Assembly: GCA_003990745.1 (NCBI GenBank)
Contig: RBNI01002683.1
Location: 1 to 17,803 of the forward strand
Direction of reading: 5' to 3'
Source: Jimgerdemannia flammicorona
Taxonomy: Eukaryota > Mucoromycota > Endogonomycetes > Endogonales > Endogonaceae
Length of the DNA stretch: 17,803 bases
Position 1 is the first letter of the stretch. Each line of letters opens with the position of its first letter. This document shows positions 1 through 10,602 of the stretch, one piece after another. The notes below the pieces were generated by a model. That model worked only from the letters and a program-made list of their open reading frames with translations. It searched no databases and was not told the origin of the DNA. Position numbers and translations under genes: made by a program.

Positions 1-35
1 TTTTTTTTATAGTCACTTGGACTCTACCATTTATT
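1..35 (-). other. LINE A poly(A) tail and polyadenylation signal
   Basis: Positions 1-8 are eight T on the plus strand, which is an A-tail on the LINE coding strand. An AATAAA hexamer lies at 35 down to 30, about 22 bases upstream of the tail. This marks the 3' end of copy A. The tail may be longer beyond the window edge. Confidence 0.75.
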
Positions 36-209
36 ACCAATCTATACATAACTATACAGCATCTCCTCCCCCTACTTGATTCCCATAGGGGAGCCCCTCT
101 CTGCATTATTATAAATAAAGGCCACCTTCTCACCCACTACCCCCACCCTCCCCCTACTCTGCCTACAGATCATCTCCACTAAGCAGCACCTTCTACCACT
201 CTGCAGCCC

Positions 210-3200
210 TCAACCAAGCCACCAGCCTGTCAAGGTGTCTTCCATAAGGCCATGCCAATGCAGCAACCAGTCTCTCAAGCCAAGTCTCCTCCCATCTTCA
301 AAAACAAATAGCCAGTGACTGACCAACCCCATCCAAATTACCAAAACCCAGCCTAAGGTGAGCCACTTCTTTTCCACCCCCCCCCCACCAATCTATTCCT
401 CAGATCTTCCCACCAACCCTGCATGCCACCACTCTGACACACTATCCCCAAGTAGTCCCCAATGGCCCACCAGAAGTTGCTAAGTACCTCACACTCCCCT
501 AGCCAATGTTCAGGCATCTATATGTATCTCTCTTCCTGCTCTACATTGTAGCACTCCTCATAGTCAAAGCAACCCCCCTTGATAAGGTGACCCAAGCAGA
601 AGTTGAGCATCACATTCCTCCTCAGCATACACCACCAGACCACCCAGTACTTTGGCAGCATCCATCTCCTCACCTTAGCACTCCAGGCCCACATACTATG
701 CCAGTTCCACTCTTCTCTGATACTAACCCCCTGCTATCTGCAAGTCCACAGATTCTGGCCTTGTCTCTTAGCAGTCTATCCCATCACCAATGTCAAACTT
801 GATTAAGGGAATGCCTCCCAATAGTACTTGGTCCCATCTCCACATCACCTAGTCCCAAGCTACCTCTCCTTCATTACCCTGCCACTGAATTCCAATGTAG
901 TACACTCCCTCTACTACTCCCCACCAGAAGTCTTTATATCTCAACTGTTCAGTCTTCCAAAGTCCCACCAATAATAGAAGATCACCTGTCAAGCCTCTTA
1001 GTGAGGATCTCATCTCCCAGACCTTCTATAGTAGAGGAACCCAACTGCCTCCTCTCAATTCCACCACTCTCTTCAATCACCATGCCCTTAAGCAGTATAG
1101 CTACTTTGGAAAGTCAACCAGCCCAAGCCCTCCTCTTGCCACTGATAAGGATAAGACCTCTCAACTGATCTGACCCCTTCTTTCAGCCCAGATCTACTCC
1201 TTGGCCAGCTTCAACAATTGCTTCACTACCCAGACTGGAAAGTCCAGGTGATAAGCCAGATATCATAACTTTGGCAGTCAATAGACATTCAAAATTGAGA
1301 TACACCCTGCCAGAGATAAATGTTGACCCCCCCAGCTCTGCAGGGTCTCCCCCCAGATTCCAACTCTCTGCTCCCACCAAAGTCTAGGAAGTACCAATCC
1401 ATATACTGACAAATAAATACCCAAGTACCACACTGCCTTGCCAGGAGAGACAATTGTTCTGATAATGTCCCCACCCACTAGGCCATTACCCAATACTATT
1501 GTTTCACACTTGTACTAATTGAGTTTAGCTCCAGAGTTCTCCTCATACTACTCCACCATCTTCTTGAGCTCCTCAACATCTGCAACAGACCCTAGGCCAA
1601 CCACTATGTCATCTGCAAAGGCTCCAACCTTCCACCCAATTCCAAAGACAGAGAGCCCCATTATCCTCTACCTGATTCTGTCCATTAGGGGCTCCAGGGA
1701 AAGAGTATATAGAATGGAGGACAGTGGGTCCCCCTGAGGTACTCCTCTATCCAGGGGAAATGATACTCCTCTATATTCATTACAAATGAGTGCCACCCTA
1801 CTCATTTCCAGTAGGCTGATCATTGCTGACTGAAACTGTTACAGTACCCCAGTCCTATCTAATACTTTTACTAGCCAGACTTGCCACACCTGGTTATAAG
1901 CCTTCTTCTGGTCCAAGAAGACCAATCGTCCATCTAGTCCACAGGCTCATGCCCCTTCAATAACTCTATGTACCCAAGCTATACCATCTCAAATGAGCTT
2001 GCCTCCTACAAAGCCCCTCTGCTCAACACCCAGGACTTGCTGAGCCACCTTCTGTAGCCTTGTGACCACCACCTTAGTCACCAACTTCCTGTCCATGTCC
2101 AGCAACATAATTAGCCACCAGATCTTCCAGTCCTCTTGCCTTCCTTTGTTCTTGTAAAGCAGTGTCACCAGTCCCAGATCCTGTTCCTCAACCCATCTCT
2201 CTGTCTGCAATATAAAATCACACAATGCCATCATCTCATCCAGAAATCCTGGGACTCCCACCATCTTCTTCCAGAAGTCCCAGGGCAGACCATCCTCCCC
2301 AGGTGCCATGCCCAGAGTTGTTGCAGCAAGAACCTGGTGGATCTCTTCCTCTTAAACTGACAATACCAAGTCACTCAGCCCATCTGCTCAAGGAGGGTAC
2401 CAATTCTCCAATGCCTGATCAATGGTAGTAGCATCTGCCCCTCCCTCCTCCTCACTCCACAATCCACTCCATCACTCTTTTAGGGTACCAAGAATATCTT
2501 ATATACTATGTACCAGTATACCATCAGAGTCAACCACCCCCTCCCACCTTTGCTGTACTCTTCTTACCTGAAGGGCTCTCATGAGGTACTTAGAGGGCCT
2601 CTTCCCTTCCTCCAACCCCTACCAATGAAGCTGTGCTGCCAAGCTCTGCACCCTTGCCTCCTCCTCATCCCTCAGCACCTGCTGTAATTCCCCAACCTCC
2701 ATTTTCACCCTCATCATTCTCCAATCCTCTCTCCCCTCCACTGCTATTGCAAGCCCTGTCCAATCCTCCAAAAGTCTGGTCAGTCTAACAGAAGCCCATC
2801 TCACCCATTGTCTCCTCTACTTCCCAGCCTCCCTACCAGCCTCACTCCAATAAACCTTGGCCAATGCTTTCATCCTCATCCACCTAACATCAACTGGAGC
2901 ACCTTTCTGCCTCCAGCTCTCCACCCTCAGTTGAATGTCTTCTGCCCATATATTCCACCAGACTCTATCATCTAATAATGAGGAATTGAGGTACCAATGT
3001 CCAGGCCCATCCCCACTCCCTCCAAAATATCCCATCCCCAACAGCCCCCAATGATCTGACCAAGGGCATCATTCCACTTCCAAACATCTAATCCCCAGCA
3101 GCTGGTAGTCAGCATCCAGTCAATCCTCATCTCCAGCCCCCCCCACCCAGTGTGTATATATCCTTCAATCCCCCCAATACTCCCTACCAGTATCAACCAG

Positions 3201-3722
3201 AGCACTTAGCTTTTCCACATCCTTCTATACCACCAATCCTCTACTCTTACTCTCAGCTCCCCTTCCACCATCTGTTCTATTTACCAGTATATCCTGGACC
3301 ATATTGAAGTCTCCACCCAGCACATCTACCCCAGTCTCTACAAGGACTCTACTCTCCTGGAGACCCTTCACCCAATCCACACTCTCACTCTGTACAGCAG
3401 GGCAGTAACAGGAGCCCACTGTGACTGGCTCCCAACCTATATGTATCCACTCTCCCCAGACCAGTCTATCTCCCTAGCTCCTCATCTCCTGTATCTCCCC
3501 ATGACCTTTTCAGATCAGAATCCCAACCTTGCCCTTCCAAACTACCTCACCTCCCCATTCCTTCATCCATTCCAGCCTATCTAAATCATTCTCACACCTA
3601 ACATCCTGCAAGAGGAAGAGATCAGCCTCCAATCCCTTCAGCCAAGTAAAAATGTTTCTGTGTTGAGAAGTGCTCTATAACCCATTCACATTCAAAGAGA
3701 AAATGTTGGTTGTACTATTTAT
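210..3722 (-). pseudogene. LINE A ORF2: endonuclease and reverse transcriptase, inactivated
   Basis: ORF2 would nick target DNA and copy the LINE RNA there. Reading from 3722 downward: an endonuclease start FSLNVNGL (near 3700), LLQDVR (where most relatives have Glu, here Asp), GGDFN (near 3310), YTHW, and SDHWGL (near 3055). The reverse transcriptase follows with APGEDGLP (near 2300), FVGGKLI, FLDQKKAY, GVPQGDPLSS and the catalytic FADD (near 1610). A C-terminal RGGLGLVDFP segment follows. Every anchor I checked lies in one frame from 3722 to about 210, with more than 30 in-frame stops, mostly TAG and TGA, and no frameshift needed. The start codon is ATA where copy B has ATG. The C-terminal limit is uncertain; I stop at the TGA at 212-210, but the frame could run nearer to the tail. 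No RNase H domain was recognised. Confidence 0.85.
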
Positions 3723-3753
3723 AATGAAATACTGTGTGTTATCTAGTCTGTCC

Positions 3754-5679
3754 CTACTGCTCTATGTTTATCTCTTCCTGTGCCATATCCAGATTATGTT
3801 CTGCAGTCACCACTTCCTCTTCAGCTCTCTGAGCCTCCAGTCCAGTCAATAGCTCATTCATCTCCCCATCTGCCTTCTCCTCAAACTTCTCACAGTACTC
3901 CAGGCAGGCCTTCTGCCAGAGCTGCAATCCATGGTACTTATCCCAACAGTACTTAGCCCTCTCATCTACAACCTCTGCCAGCTCTGCCTCCTGCACCTTA
4001 TCCACCTCATACCCTTCCTCCTCAAGATATACTGTAAGGATTTCTGCCTTCAATGTCAGCTCCATGCCATCTCTTTACAAGATCTGCACCCAATGCTCAT
4101 TGCTCATTACTCTCAAGTCCACCTCCCCCAACTCTTCAGCCACTAGGTTATTCATCATCCTGTACATCCAAAGCAAGTTTCCCACCTCCTTCCCCCCAGG
4201 AGTCACTGGTCTCCCTCCATCCAATATTGTAGTGTCAGTCCCGGCACTTGCAGACTCATTCCACACCTCTGGGACATCCACCAATTCCTCCTCTCTAACC
4301 ACTACCACTTGTCCCCCATTCGCCACCTCAGGAACTCCAAACTGTACTTGCTGGGCCCCCCTCATCATCACATCCTCTACCACCTTGCTTTGAGAAGTCA
4401 GACCTCACCTGATAAGAGAAGTAGGGGTAGGTGATCTCTCCCAGTCCTTCTCTCAGATCTCAAACATACCATCAGCATATGGATCATCATCAGTTGTTTT
4501 CCTATCCTCTCCTACCACCTTCCCTGTACTCCCACCATCCTTGCTGGCCCAGACACTCACTTTGGCACCCCCCATCTCCACCATTCCACCCATATCCTTC
4601 TGAGGTCTATCCTCCAGCTTAGCCAGCAACTCCTTCTGATGCTTATGCTCCTAAGCTCTTTCCCACTGCCCCTTGTCCATTCTAATCTGCTTCCCATCCA
4701 CCACCTCCAAGTACATTGATTCCACAAAGGCCTTCTAAGCCTTAGCCTGCTACTCCACCATACTACTCAGCTCTTCCAATGCCTCTAACAAATCCTCTTC
4801 CTCCTCCTCACTCCCCTTCACCCTTATCACCTTGTACAATATTGCCCCCCAGACCATCCTCAATGGTCAGTCTCTTGTCTTCCCAGTAGCCTCCTTCTCA
4901 GCTAGCCAAATCTGCACATCAACATTCCCAGTCCTGAGTAAGGTCCCTTTCCAGACCCTGAAGCTGATGTCCACCATCTCACCATACTCTGCCATAACCT
5001 CCTCAACTCTCCTTCTTGTCTCCACTGCTGTCACCATAGGCACTCCTTTCACCAGCAGTTGTACTACCCTGGGATCCCATCTCAGGCATTATGCCATAGG
5101 GACACACATCTCTCCAACAGTCAAACCAACCTTCAGTGCCTCCTCCAATAGCTCAGCCTCCTCAAAGCCTACCTCCACTCCCTCCAATTCCTTCAGAAAC
5201 TTTACTGACACCACTCCAGCCACCTACTTAGCGATAAGCCCTAGCACCATTTTCACCATCACTGCTAGGCCCTGGAAGTACAGTGTAACCATGAATGCTG
5301 AGATTGAGTTTTTGAGTAACAGAGCTACCGCCAGGCCTGTCACACCATCTGCCAAGTCCCCTTGCCCTCTAAGCCCCTGCCGATCAGCCATGCCATCAGC
5401 AGTCACATCTGGATTTTTTTCCAGATTGGTAGTCCCATTGCCATCAGCCATCACACTCACCCCAGCCACTACTCCCCTAGCTCTACTGCCCTCATCACCA
5501 AGGGCTACTCCCCCACAAACTGCTGTCTTCTCCATCTCCTTGCCTTTCCTCAGTCATCTCTCCAACCCAGATGTCTGCTGTCTCTCCTTCACCATCTCTG
5601 CAAAGCTCACCCTCCCAGACCTCTGTCCTCCATTACTACCTCCTCCCTCTCCTCATTCTCCCACCAGCAGCCCCCTCAT
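3754..5679 (-). pseudogene. LINE A ORF1 (RNA-binding, Gag-like protein), inactivated
   Basis: About 641 codons in one frame, ending in TAG just before ORF2. In L1-like elements ORF1 protein coats the element RNA; that role is inferred here from position. The start at 5679 (MRGLLVG) is chosen because copy B has the same start and following residues. Near the N terminus is SFAEMVK, a motif type seen at this place in other L1-like ORF1 proteins. The middle part (around 5100-4900) has VDVQIWLAEKE, possibly an RRM-like region, and the C-terminal third is very Glu-rich and probably helical. I see no CCHC zinc knuckle. About eleven in-frame stops, chiefly TAG/TGA, interrupt it, without frameshift. 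A large open frame on the opposite strand (4832-5722) is a shadow. Confidence 0.75.
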
Positions 5680-5852
5680 GCCCCCCCCCCCCAGGCTAGG
5701 ACCCCTCCCCACCTGCTGCTAGTTGAATGTGTTAGGGCCACCCTGTCTAGTATACACTCCAGATTACCATTGCCTTAGTACCTTTCTCCAATAAACGACT
5801 TGAAAGTATGTTGTAAAAGTGTGTGTAATGTGAATGGTAGCTGAGAAAGGTG
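5680..5852 (-). other. LINE A 5' leader
   Basis: This stretch between the ORF1 start and the 5' end aligns by eye with 7966-8144 in copy B (shared tctagtat and tttctccaa blocks). On the coding strand a run of 12 G (plus-strand C 5681-5692) sits directly before the ORF1 ATG. Copy B lacks the run. The leader presumably holds the internal promoter, but no motif is recognisable. Confidence 0.6.
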
Positions 5853-6030
5853 TTGCACCTCTCTATTTCTTTGTCAATTCCAGTCTATCCAAATCATCCT
5901 CACATCTGACATTCTGTAAAAGAAAGAGATCAGCCTCCAATCCCTTCAGTCAAGCAAAAATGTTCCAATGCTGAAAAGAATCCCATAACCTATTTACATT
6001 CAAAGAGAAAATGTTAGTTATACTATTCAT
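5853..6030 (-). pseudogene. LINE B ORF2 N-terminal fragment (endonuclease start)
   Basis: Begins with ATG at 6030, then MNSITNIFSLNVN and, further on, LKGLEADLFLLQNVR. This matches the start of ORF2 in copy A and shows that the ORF2 start was ATG. Residues up to about 60 are present, with at least two stops in frame. The rest of the endonuclease and the whole reverse transcriptase are missing at the junction with copy A. Confidence 0.8.
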
Positions 6031-6064
6031 AAGGAATATTGTAAAATAGCAAGTATATTCTCTA

Positions 6065-7965
6065 CTACCCCATGTTCATTACCTCCTGAGCTAAGTCCAG
6101 ATTGTGTTCAGTAGCCACTGCCTCCTCTTTAATCCTCTTAGCCTCTAATTCAATCAGTAGTTCAGCAAGTTCTCCATCCTTCTTCTCCTTGAAATCCTCA
6201 TAATACTCTAAGTAGACCTCCTGCCAGAACTTCAATCCATAACACTCTGCCCAATAGAAAGTAGCCCACTCACCAGCAGCAACTACCAGCTTAGCCTCTC
6301 TCTTCTTATCAATCTCATACCCTTTCTCCTCTAGGAAAACTGCAAGAACCTCTGTATTTAGTGCCTCTACCACTCTATCACTATATAGGATCTGTGCCCA
6401 ATGCTCTTTATTCATCACTCTCAGGTCCACCTCTCCCAACTCCTCTACTGCAAAGTTGTTCATCATCTAGCACATCTATAGTAGGTTTCCCACCTCCTTC
6501 TTCCCTAGAGTTGCTCTATCCAGTATTGAGGTGTCAGCCCCTACACTCACAGTCTCATCCCACTTCTCCTCTTGGACATCCACCAGTTCATCCTCACCAG
6601 CTGCCACCACCTATCCCCCCTTCACTATCTCAAGAACTCCAAAGTATACTTGCTGGGCCCCCCACATGGGCACATCCTCTGCTACCCTGCCCCTTGAAGC
6701 TGGACCTTATCTAATAAGAGGAGAAGGAGTTGGGGAGTCCTTCCAGACCTCAAATATACTATCTGCATATAGGTCATTACCAGTCATCTCCTTGTCTCCT
6801 TCTCTGCATTCCCTCCATCTTCACCAGCCCAGACACTTGCTTTAGCTCCCCCTATGACCTCAATTCCACCTGCATTCTTCTTTGCCCTGCTCTCCAGATT
6901 CACCAACAGCTCTCTCTACCTCTTATATCCTTGGGACCTTTTCCACAACCTCTTATCCACATAGATCTGCTTCTCATCCACCACCTCCAAATGTGTCAAC
7001 TCTACATATGCCTTCCAAGCCTTTGCCCTCCACTCTACTGCACCACTCAGCTCCTCCAGTACCTCCAACAAATTCTCTTCCTCCTCCTCACTTCCCTTTA
7101 CCCTCATCACCTTGCACAAGAATGCCCTCCATACTATTACTAAAGGCCAGTCTCTGGCCTTCTCAGTAGCTTCCCTCCCTGCCAACTAAATCCGAACATC
7201 AACATCCCCAATTCTGAATGAGGTCTCTTCTCAGACCCAGAACCCAACATCAATCACCTCTCTATACTCAGCCATGACTTCTTTGACTCTCCTTCTCATC
7301 TCCACAGTAGTCACCATGAGCATCTCTTTTACTAGAAGTTGCACCACTCTGAGGTCCCACCTCAAGCAGTATGCTATTGGAATGCAAACCTCTCCAATAG
7401 TCAGCCCAGTCTTCAGTGCATCCTCTAATGACCCAGCCTTCTCAAAGCCCACCTCTACCTCTTCCAATCTCTTCAGGAACTTCATGGATACCACTCTAGT
7501 CATCTACTTAGCAATTTGTCCCAATATTATTTTTTCTATCACTACCAAGCCCCAGAAGCACAAAGTAACTACAAACTTCAAGATTGACTTCTTGAGTAAT
7601 GGGGCCACCACCAGATCTATTACACCATCAGCCAGGCCACTAGGCCTTGTACTCTTCCCACACCCTGGTCTACTATCAGTAGTCCCATTTAGATTTTTTT
7701 CCAGATTACTCATTATGCTTCCATCAGCAATTACCCCCTCAGCCACTACACTATCAGCCCCACTACTCTGGTCTCTCAGAGGGCCTCTCCCCTGCCACTA
7801 CTGCTCTATAGTCTTCACCACCTCCTTACCCCTCCTCAGCTAGCTCTCTAGTCTAGTCACCATCTGTCTTTTCTTCACCATAACTATAAAGCTTGCCCTC
7901 CTACTTCTTTGTCCTCCAACACTGTCTCCTCTCCTTCCATATCCTCCCACCAACAGGCCCCTCAT
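6065..7965 (-). pseudogene. LINE B ORF1, inactivated
   Basis: Homologue of ORF1 in copy A, starting at MRGLLVGGYG (7965) and ending at a TAG at 6065. Shared blocks include ASFIVMVK near the N terminus, CLRWD.RVVQLLVK in the middle and an acidic Glu-rich C terminus. The frame is constant from 7965 to about 6920, then shifts by one before 6466, so there is one frameshift in addition to several stops. Length (about 1.9 kb) agrees with copy A. Function is inferred only from position in the element. Confidence 0.75.
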
Positions 7966-8144
7966 GCTTCCTACTAAGCTAGAATCTCTCCTGACATATT
8001 GCCAGTTAAATACACTTGAGCCCCTGTCTAGTATGCACCTCAGAATACTCATTGCTCACCATATTACTAGTATCATTTCTCCAAAAACTATGTTGTGAGT
8101 ATTGTCAGAAGGTTGTATAATCCAAATGTTACTAAAGAAAGATG
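7966..8144 (-). other. LINE B 5' leader
   Basis: Aligns with the leader of copy A, without the long G run. The 5' end is set near 8144, where similarity to copy A's leader (agaaagatg against agaaaggtg) stops and copia-like coding sequence begins. The exact base is uncertain by about ten. Confidence 0.6.
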
Positions 8145-9236
8145 TCTGGTTATCTTGAATTTCTTATACAGGGCTTCTTTAACTCTACTAAGTCTGTTCT
8201 TCATTATAATGATAATTATATTATCAATCCAAATACTAATAAAAGCCACTCTATTAGTATAGTATTAAATATATATATAGTTATCTGCTTTATAGTATGT
8301 GTAGCCATTTTTAAGGAGATATTTATCAATTTTTCTATTCTACAAATAGGCTGCTTGCTTAATACAATATAATCCTTTATATAGTTTATATATAAGGTTA
8401 TCATTCTGCTCATATCCTTATAGTTGATAAATATATAACTCTATATCTATATCATTATTGAGAAAAGCTATCTTTATATCTATCTGATAGATTTTTAGAT
8501 TATGTATAGTACTAATTATAAGAAGTATTCTCAGTAAAGTAAGCTTAAATACTAGAAATAATCTATAGCAATAAAGTATACTTTATATTACTCTATATTT
8601 CTATTATTCTTATACTTAATCTTATATACTTATCATGATTCTATGGCTTGTTGATTGCTCAAAAGAGGTACTAGATCTTATATACTATTTTTAATAAGTA
8701 AATTATACTATTACTTTATCATACATATTTGGCTCACTAGAAGTTATAATAAATATACATTTGTATGTCTTTATATAGCTTATATAGTCTTTATATTGAG
8801 ATATCTTTAGTATATCATAATATCTCTCTAAATTGATATAAGTTTCTCAGTAAACATTAGAGCACTTTTGCTTGCTCTTTGTAGAGGACCTCTTATTATT
8901 GTCAGAGATCTTTCTATCTTTGATTTCTATTATTCTTGACTCAGGCAACTCTAGCTTAGATATATATAGTAGTTAAAAATAATTTTACTTTATTGGAGAG
9001 ATTGGTGCCAGATGTTATATATGCTGAAATATTAAAATAGAAGTTCTAATAGATATATTTATATAGAGTTTCTGATTTTTTTTTTTATTAAATTATATAT
9101 CATATGAGATTACTATATAATATTTATATAGCTTCCAGAATTAATAAACCTTGCTAGAATACCTAAGAAATATATACTTGCTGACTTTGGACTTAAACTT
9201 ATATCAATTAGTATTGCTCTTATCAAGAATATATAT
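8145..9236 (-). pseudogene. Ty1/copia pol relic (integrase C-terminus and reverse transcriptase), A+T-rich
   Basis: This kilobase looks like featureless A+T-rich DNA but translates on the minus strand, in patches, into copia pol. From about 9195 down: KYIFLRYSS and IVISYDI, typical of the copia integrase end (usual form CIFLGYS..., ISRDV.F). Near 8670: DLVPL, QQAIES, VYKIKYKNN, the region before the copia RT (WELV.LP, KWVYKIK). From about 8510: IYQIDIKIAFLNND, YKLYKGLYCIKQA, YLLKNGYTYYKAD and WIDNIIII, matching RT motifs (LDVKTAFLNGD, LYGLKQAPR, YVDD.LI). Stops and shifts are frequent. The YVDD site reads IDN. Both ends are cut: gypsy at 9236, LINE B at 8144. It is the most decayed and probably the oldest layer. 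Confidence 0.8.
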
Positions 9237-9391
9237 TGTAACAGTGACCCCAGAATGATGACATTAGTATAGGAGACAGCCTTTCCTTACAAGTCACCAG
9301 ATTAGAGCACAAGAAGATCATATGGCATATGAGATGAGCAATAATGATCAACTGTGAGTCATTGTGACCATAGTATAGGTATCTTGAGAAA

Positions 9392-9399
9392 TATAAAAG
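9392..9399 (+). promoter_or_regulatory. TATA-like box upstream of the LTR reading frame
   Basis: TATAAAAG lies 80 bases before the ATG at 9479, followed by a CA-rich leader, with AAA directly before the ATG. The 3' LTR has TATAAAAA at 16632-16639 in the same place. Promoter function is inferred from sequence and spacing only. Confidence 0.45.
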
Positions 9400-9478
9400 A
9401 AGGATCAAGGAACCACAGTAGCAGCAACCAACAAGACCCACTAATCCCAAAATAGCTCAAAGACTTACCATAAATAAA

Positions 9479-10342
9479 ATGCCTACTGCTCACCAAACCT
9501 CAAGGTCAAGGAACCACCAAGATATCTCAGTCAAAGAAAGGATATTCCAAGACATCAGAAGAGCTATGAGGACCCACTCAAGAAGGACTCCTAGTGTCAA
9601 CCAGGGTACTGGTGACTCTTATCATTATATCCTCTACTGCTGTGAAATGGAAACAAGGATCACCATTGCTACTGAATGTCTCCAAATATGGCAGGAGTAT
9701 GAAATAGAAAACCTCCTCTGCCAGGAGTTCCCACAGGCCAGCCCCCAAGAGTTACAAGATGCCACTCCCATGGACATATGTGAAGCAAGGATAGCTAAGA
9801 AGATCCATTAGATCTTCAGGCATGCACCATGGTCAATCCCCAACTTGGAGTATGTTAGAGTCTCAGATTTCAGAGACCTGTTATCCTGCCGTATAAATGC
9901 ACTAGAAACCAGGGTGGCTACAGAAGCTCAGTCTACTATCACTCTCAATAGTGATGAAGTAGAAGACTTCTGGCATTCTATTCTTCAGGACAACTCAGAC
10001 CAATTCCTGCAAGGATTGATCTCAGTATTCCAAGGATTAAGTATCCAGATTAGACCTTCCTAAGATTCCACATTTGTCCCCTATTTTGTAGAAGAGAACC
10101 TCATAGACTAGAGAGCCCCAGACTTCCTTTCTGCTGCCACTGAACATGATGACATCATTGGTGATGATATCATCCTGTGCAATATATACAAGACACATGA
10201 CATGCATGAAGTACATAAAACATGCAACCTACACAATGATAATGACAAGACAGATGAGATGTTTGCAGACCTCATCTCCTTTGAAGATATCCTGACCTCT
10301 GATAAGGATGAAGCCTCTATAGTCTTGAACATTCTACTCTAA
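9479..10342 (+). pseudogene. LTR-encoded reading frame of unknown function, 5' LTR copy
   Basis: A frame of 287 codons plus stop inside the LTR, from ATG 9479 to TAA 10340-10342. It is interrupted by TAG at 9809, TAA at about 10061 and TAG at about 10109. The first two are CAG and CAA in the 3' LTR, so they arose by C-to-T change after insertion; the third is shared. The product would begin MPTAHQTSRSRN, have an Arg-rich N terminus, a helical middle (SVKERIFQDIRRAMR; TIATECLQIWQEYE) and an acidic C terminus with an ISFEDILTSD motif. I do not recognise the family: no zinc finger, no membrane segment and no enzyme motif seen. Confidence 0.55.
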
Positions 10343-10355
10343 GTCCTTTGGTTAC

Positions 10356-10443
10356 ACTGAATAATGCCAGCACTGGCATTTTGATGTAATACTGAATAAT
10401 GCCAGCATTGGTATTTTGATGTGACACTGAATTATACCAGCAT
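10356..10443 (+). repeat. 35-bp tandem repeat in the 5' LTR
   Basis: Two full 35-base units (10356-10390 and 10391-10425), each starting ACTGAATAATGCCAGCA, and a partial third (ACTGAATTATACCAGCA). Unit 1 contains the palindrome GCCAG-CA-CTGGC, able to form a short hairpin. It sits between the stop of the LTR reading frame and the TATA box at 10570. Confidence 0.8.
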
Positions 10444-10569
10444 CCTGAACCTATACAACCATCAGTACTGACCCTGGAACTTAGCAGTTTTTCCTGTCCT
10501 GGTATTTTATTTTAGTTATTGGAATTTATATTTAGCTTTATATCTTAGCAACTATTGAATTATATTTTG

Positions 10570-10602
10570 TATAAATACCCCTCTTATTCCCTCTGAAATA
10601 AA
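10570..10602 (+). promoter_or_regulatory. LTR core promoter and polyadenylation signal (U3/R region)
   Basis: TATAAATA at 10570-10577 followed by AATAAA at 10597-10602. A TATA box closely followed by a polyadenylation hexamer is the usual U3/R arrangement of LTRs, giving the genomic transcript start shortly downstream. The equivalent in the 3' LTR lies beyond the window end. Confidence 0.55.

Larger units (their letters stand above)
1..5852 (-). mobile_element. LINE copy A, L1-like non-LTR retrotransposon, near full length, decayed
   Basis: On the minus strand the order is leader, ORF1, ORF2 with an APE-type endonuclease and a reverse transcriptase, a short tail with AATAAA (35 down to 30), and at least eight A residues (plus-strand T at 1-8). 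This is the layout of an autonomous two-ORF LINE of about 5.85 kb. The 5' end is placed at about 5852 because homology to copy B's leader stops there and interior copy B sequence starts at once. ORF1 and ORF2 each keep one frame over their whole length but are broken by many TAG/TGA codons. The coding strand is strongly purine-rich, so the plus strand reads as C/T-rich. The L1/Tx1 against Tad1 clade assignment is uncertain. Confidence 0.85.
5853..8144 (-). mobile_element. LINE copy B, 5' part only, interrupted by copy A
   Basis: A second, diverged member of the same LINE family in the same orientation. It has the leader, ORF1 and the first ~60 codons of ORF2. It then ends at about 5853, directly at the 5' end of copy A, at a place equivalent to about 3545 in copy A. 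LINEs normally lose their 5' end on insertion; this copy keeps its 5' end and lacks its 3' part. That fits interruption by copy A, with the missing part expected beyond position 1 outside the window. At 8144 it abuts copia-like coding sequence, so B itself probably inserted into the copia element. Confidence 0.8.

Noticed and set aside
506..802. Small plus-strand frames over 500-4600 and 6300-7200
   Set aside because: All lie opposite LINE ORF1/ORF2 and have the same low-complexity Pro/Ser/Leu make-up; no motif, no conserved start between copies A and B.
4832..5722. 296-codon open frame on the plus strand, rich in Ser, Thr and Pro
   Set aside because: Antisense to LINE ORF1. Its composition follows from the C/T-rich strand, the homologous antisense frame in copy B is shorter, and the minus strand carries the conserved LINE domains in the same element.
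8260..9236. Replication origin, centromere-like AT DNA or tRNA cluster
   Set aside because: Collinear copia protein motifs explain the stretch; no tRNA arm or box motifs were found.
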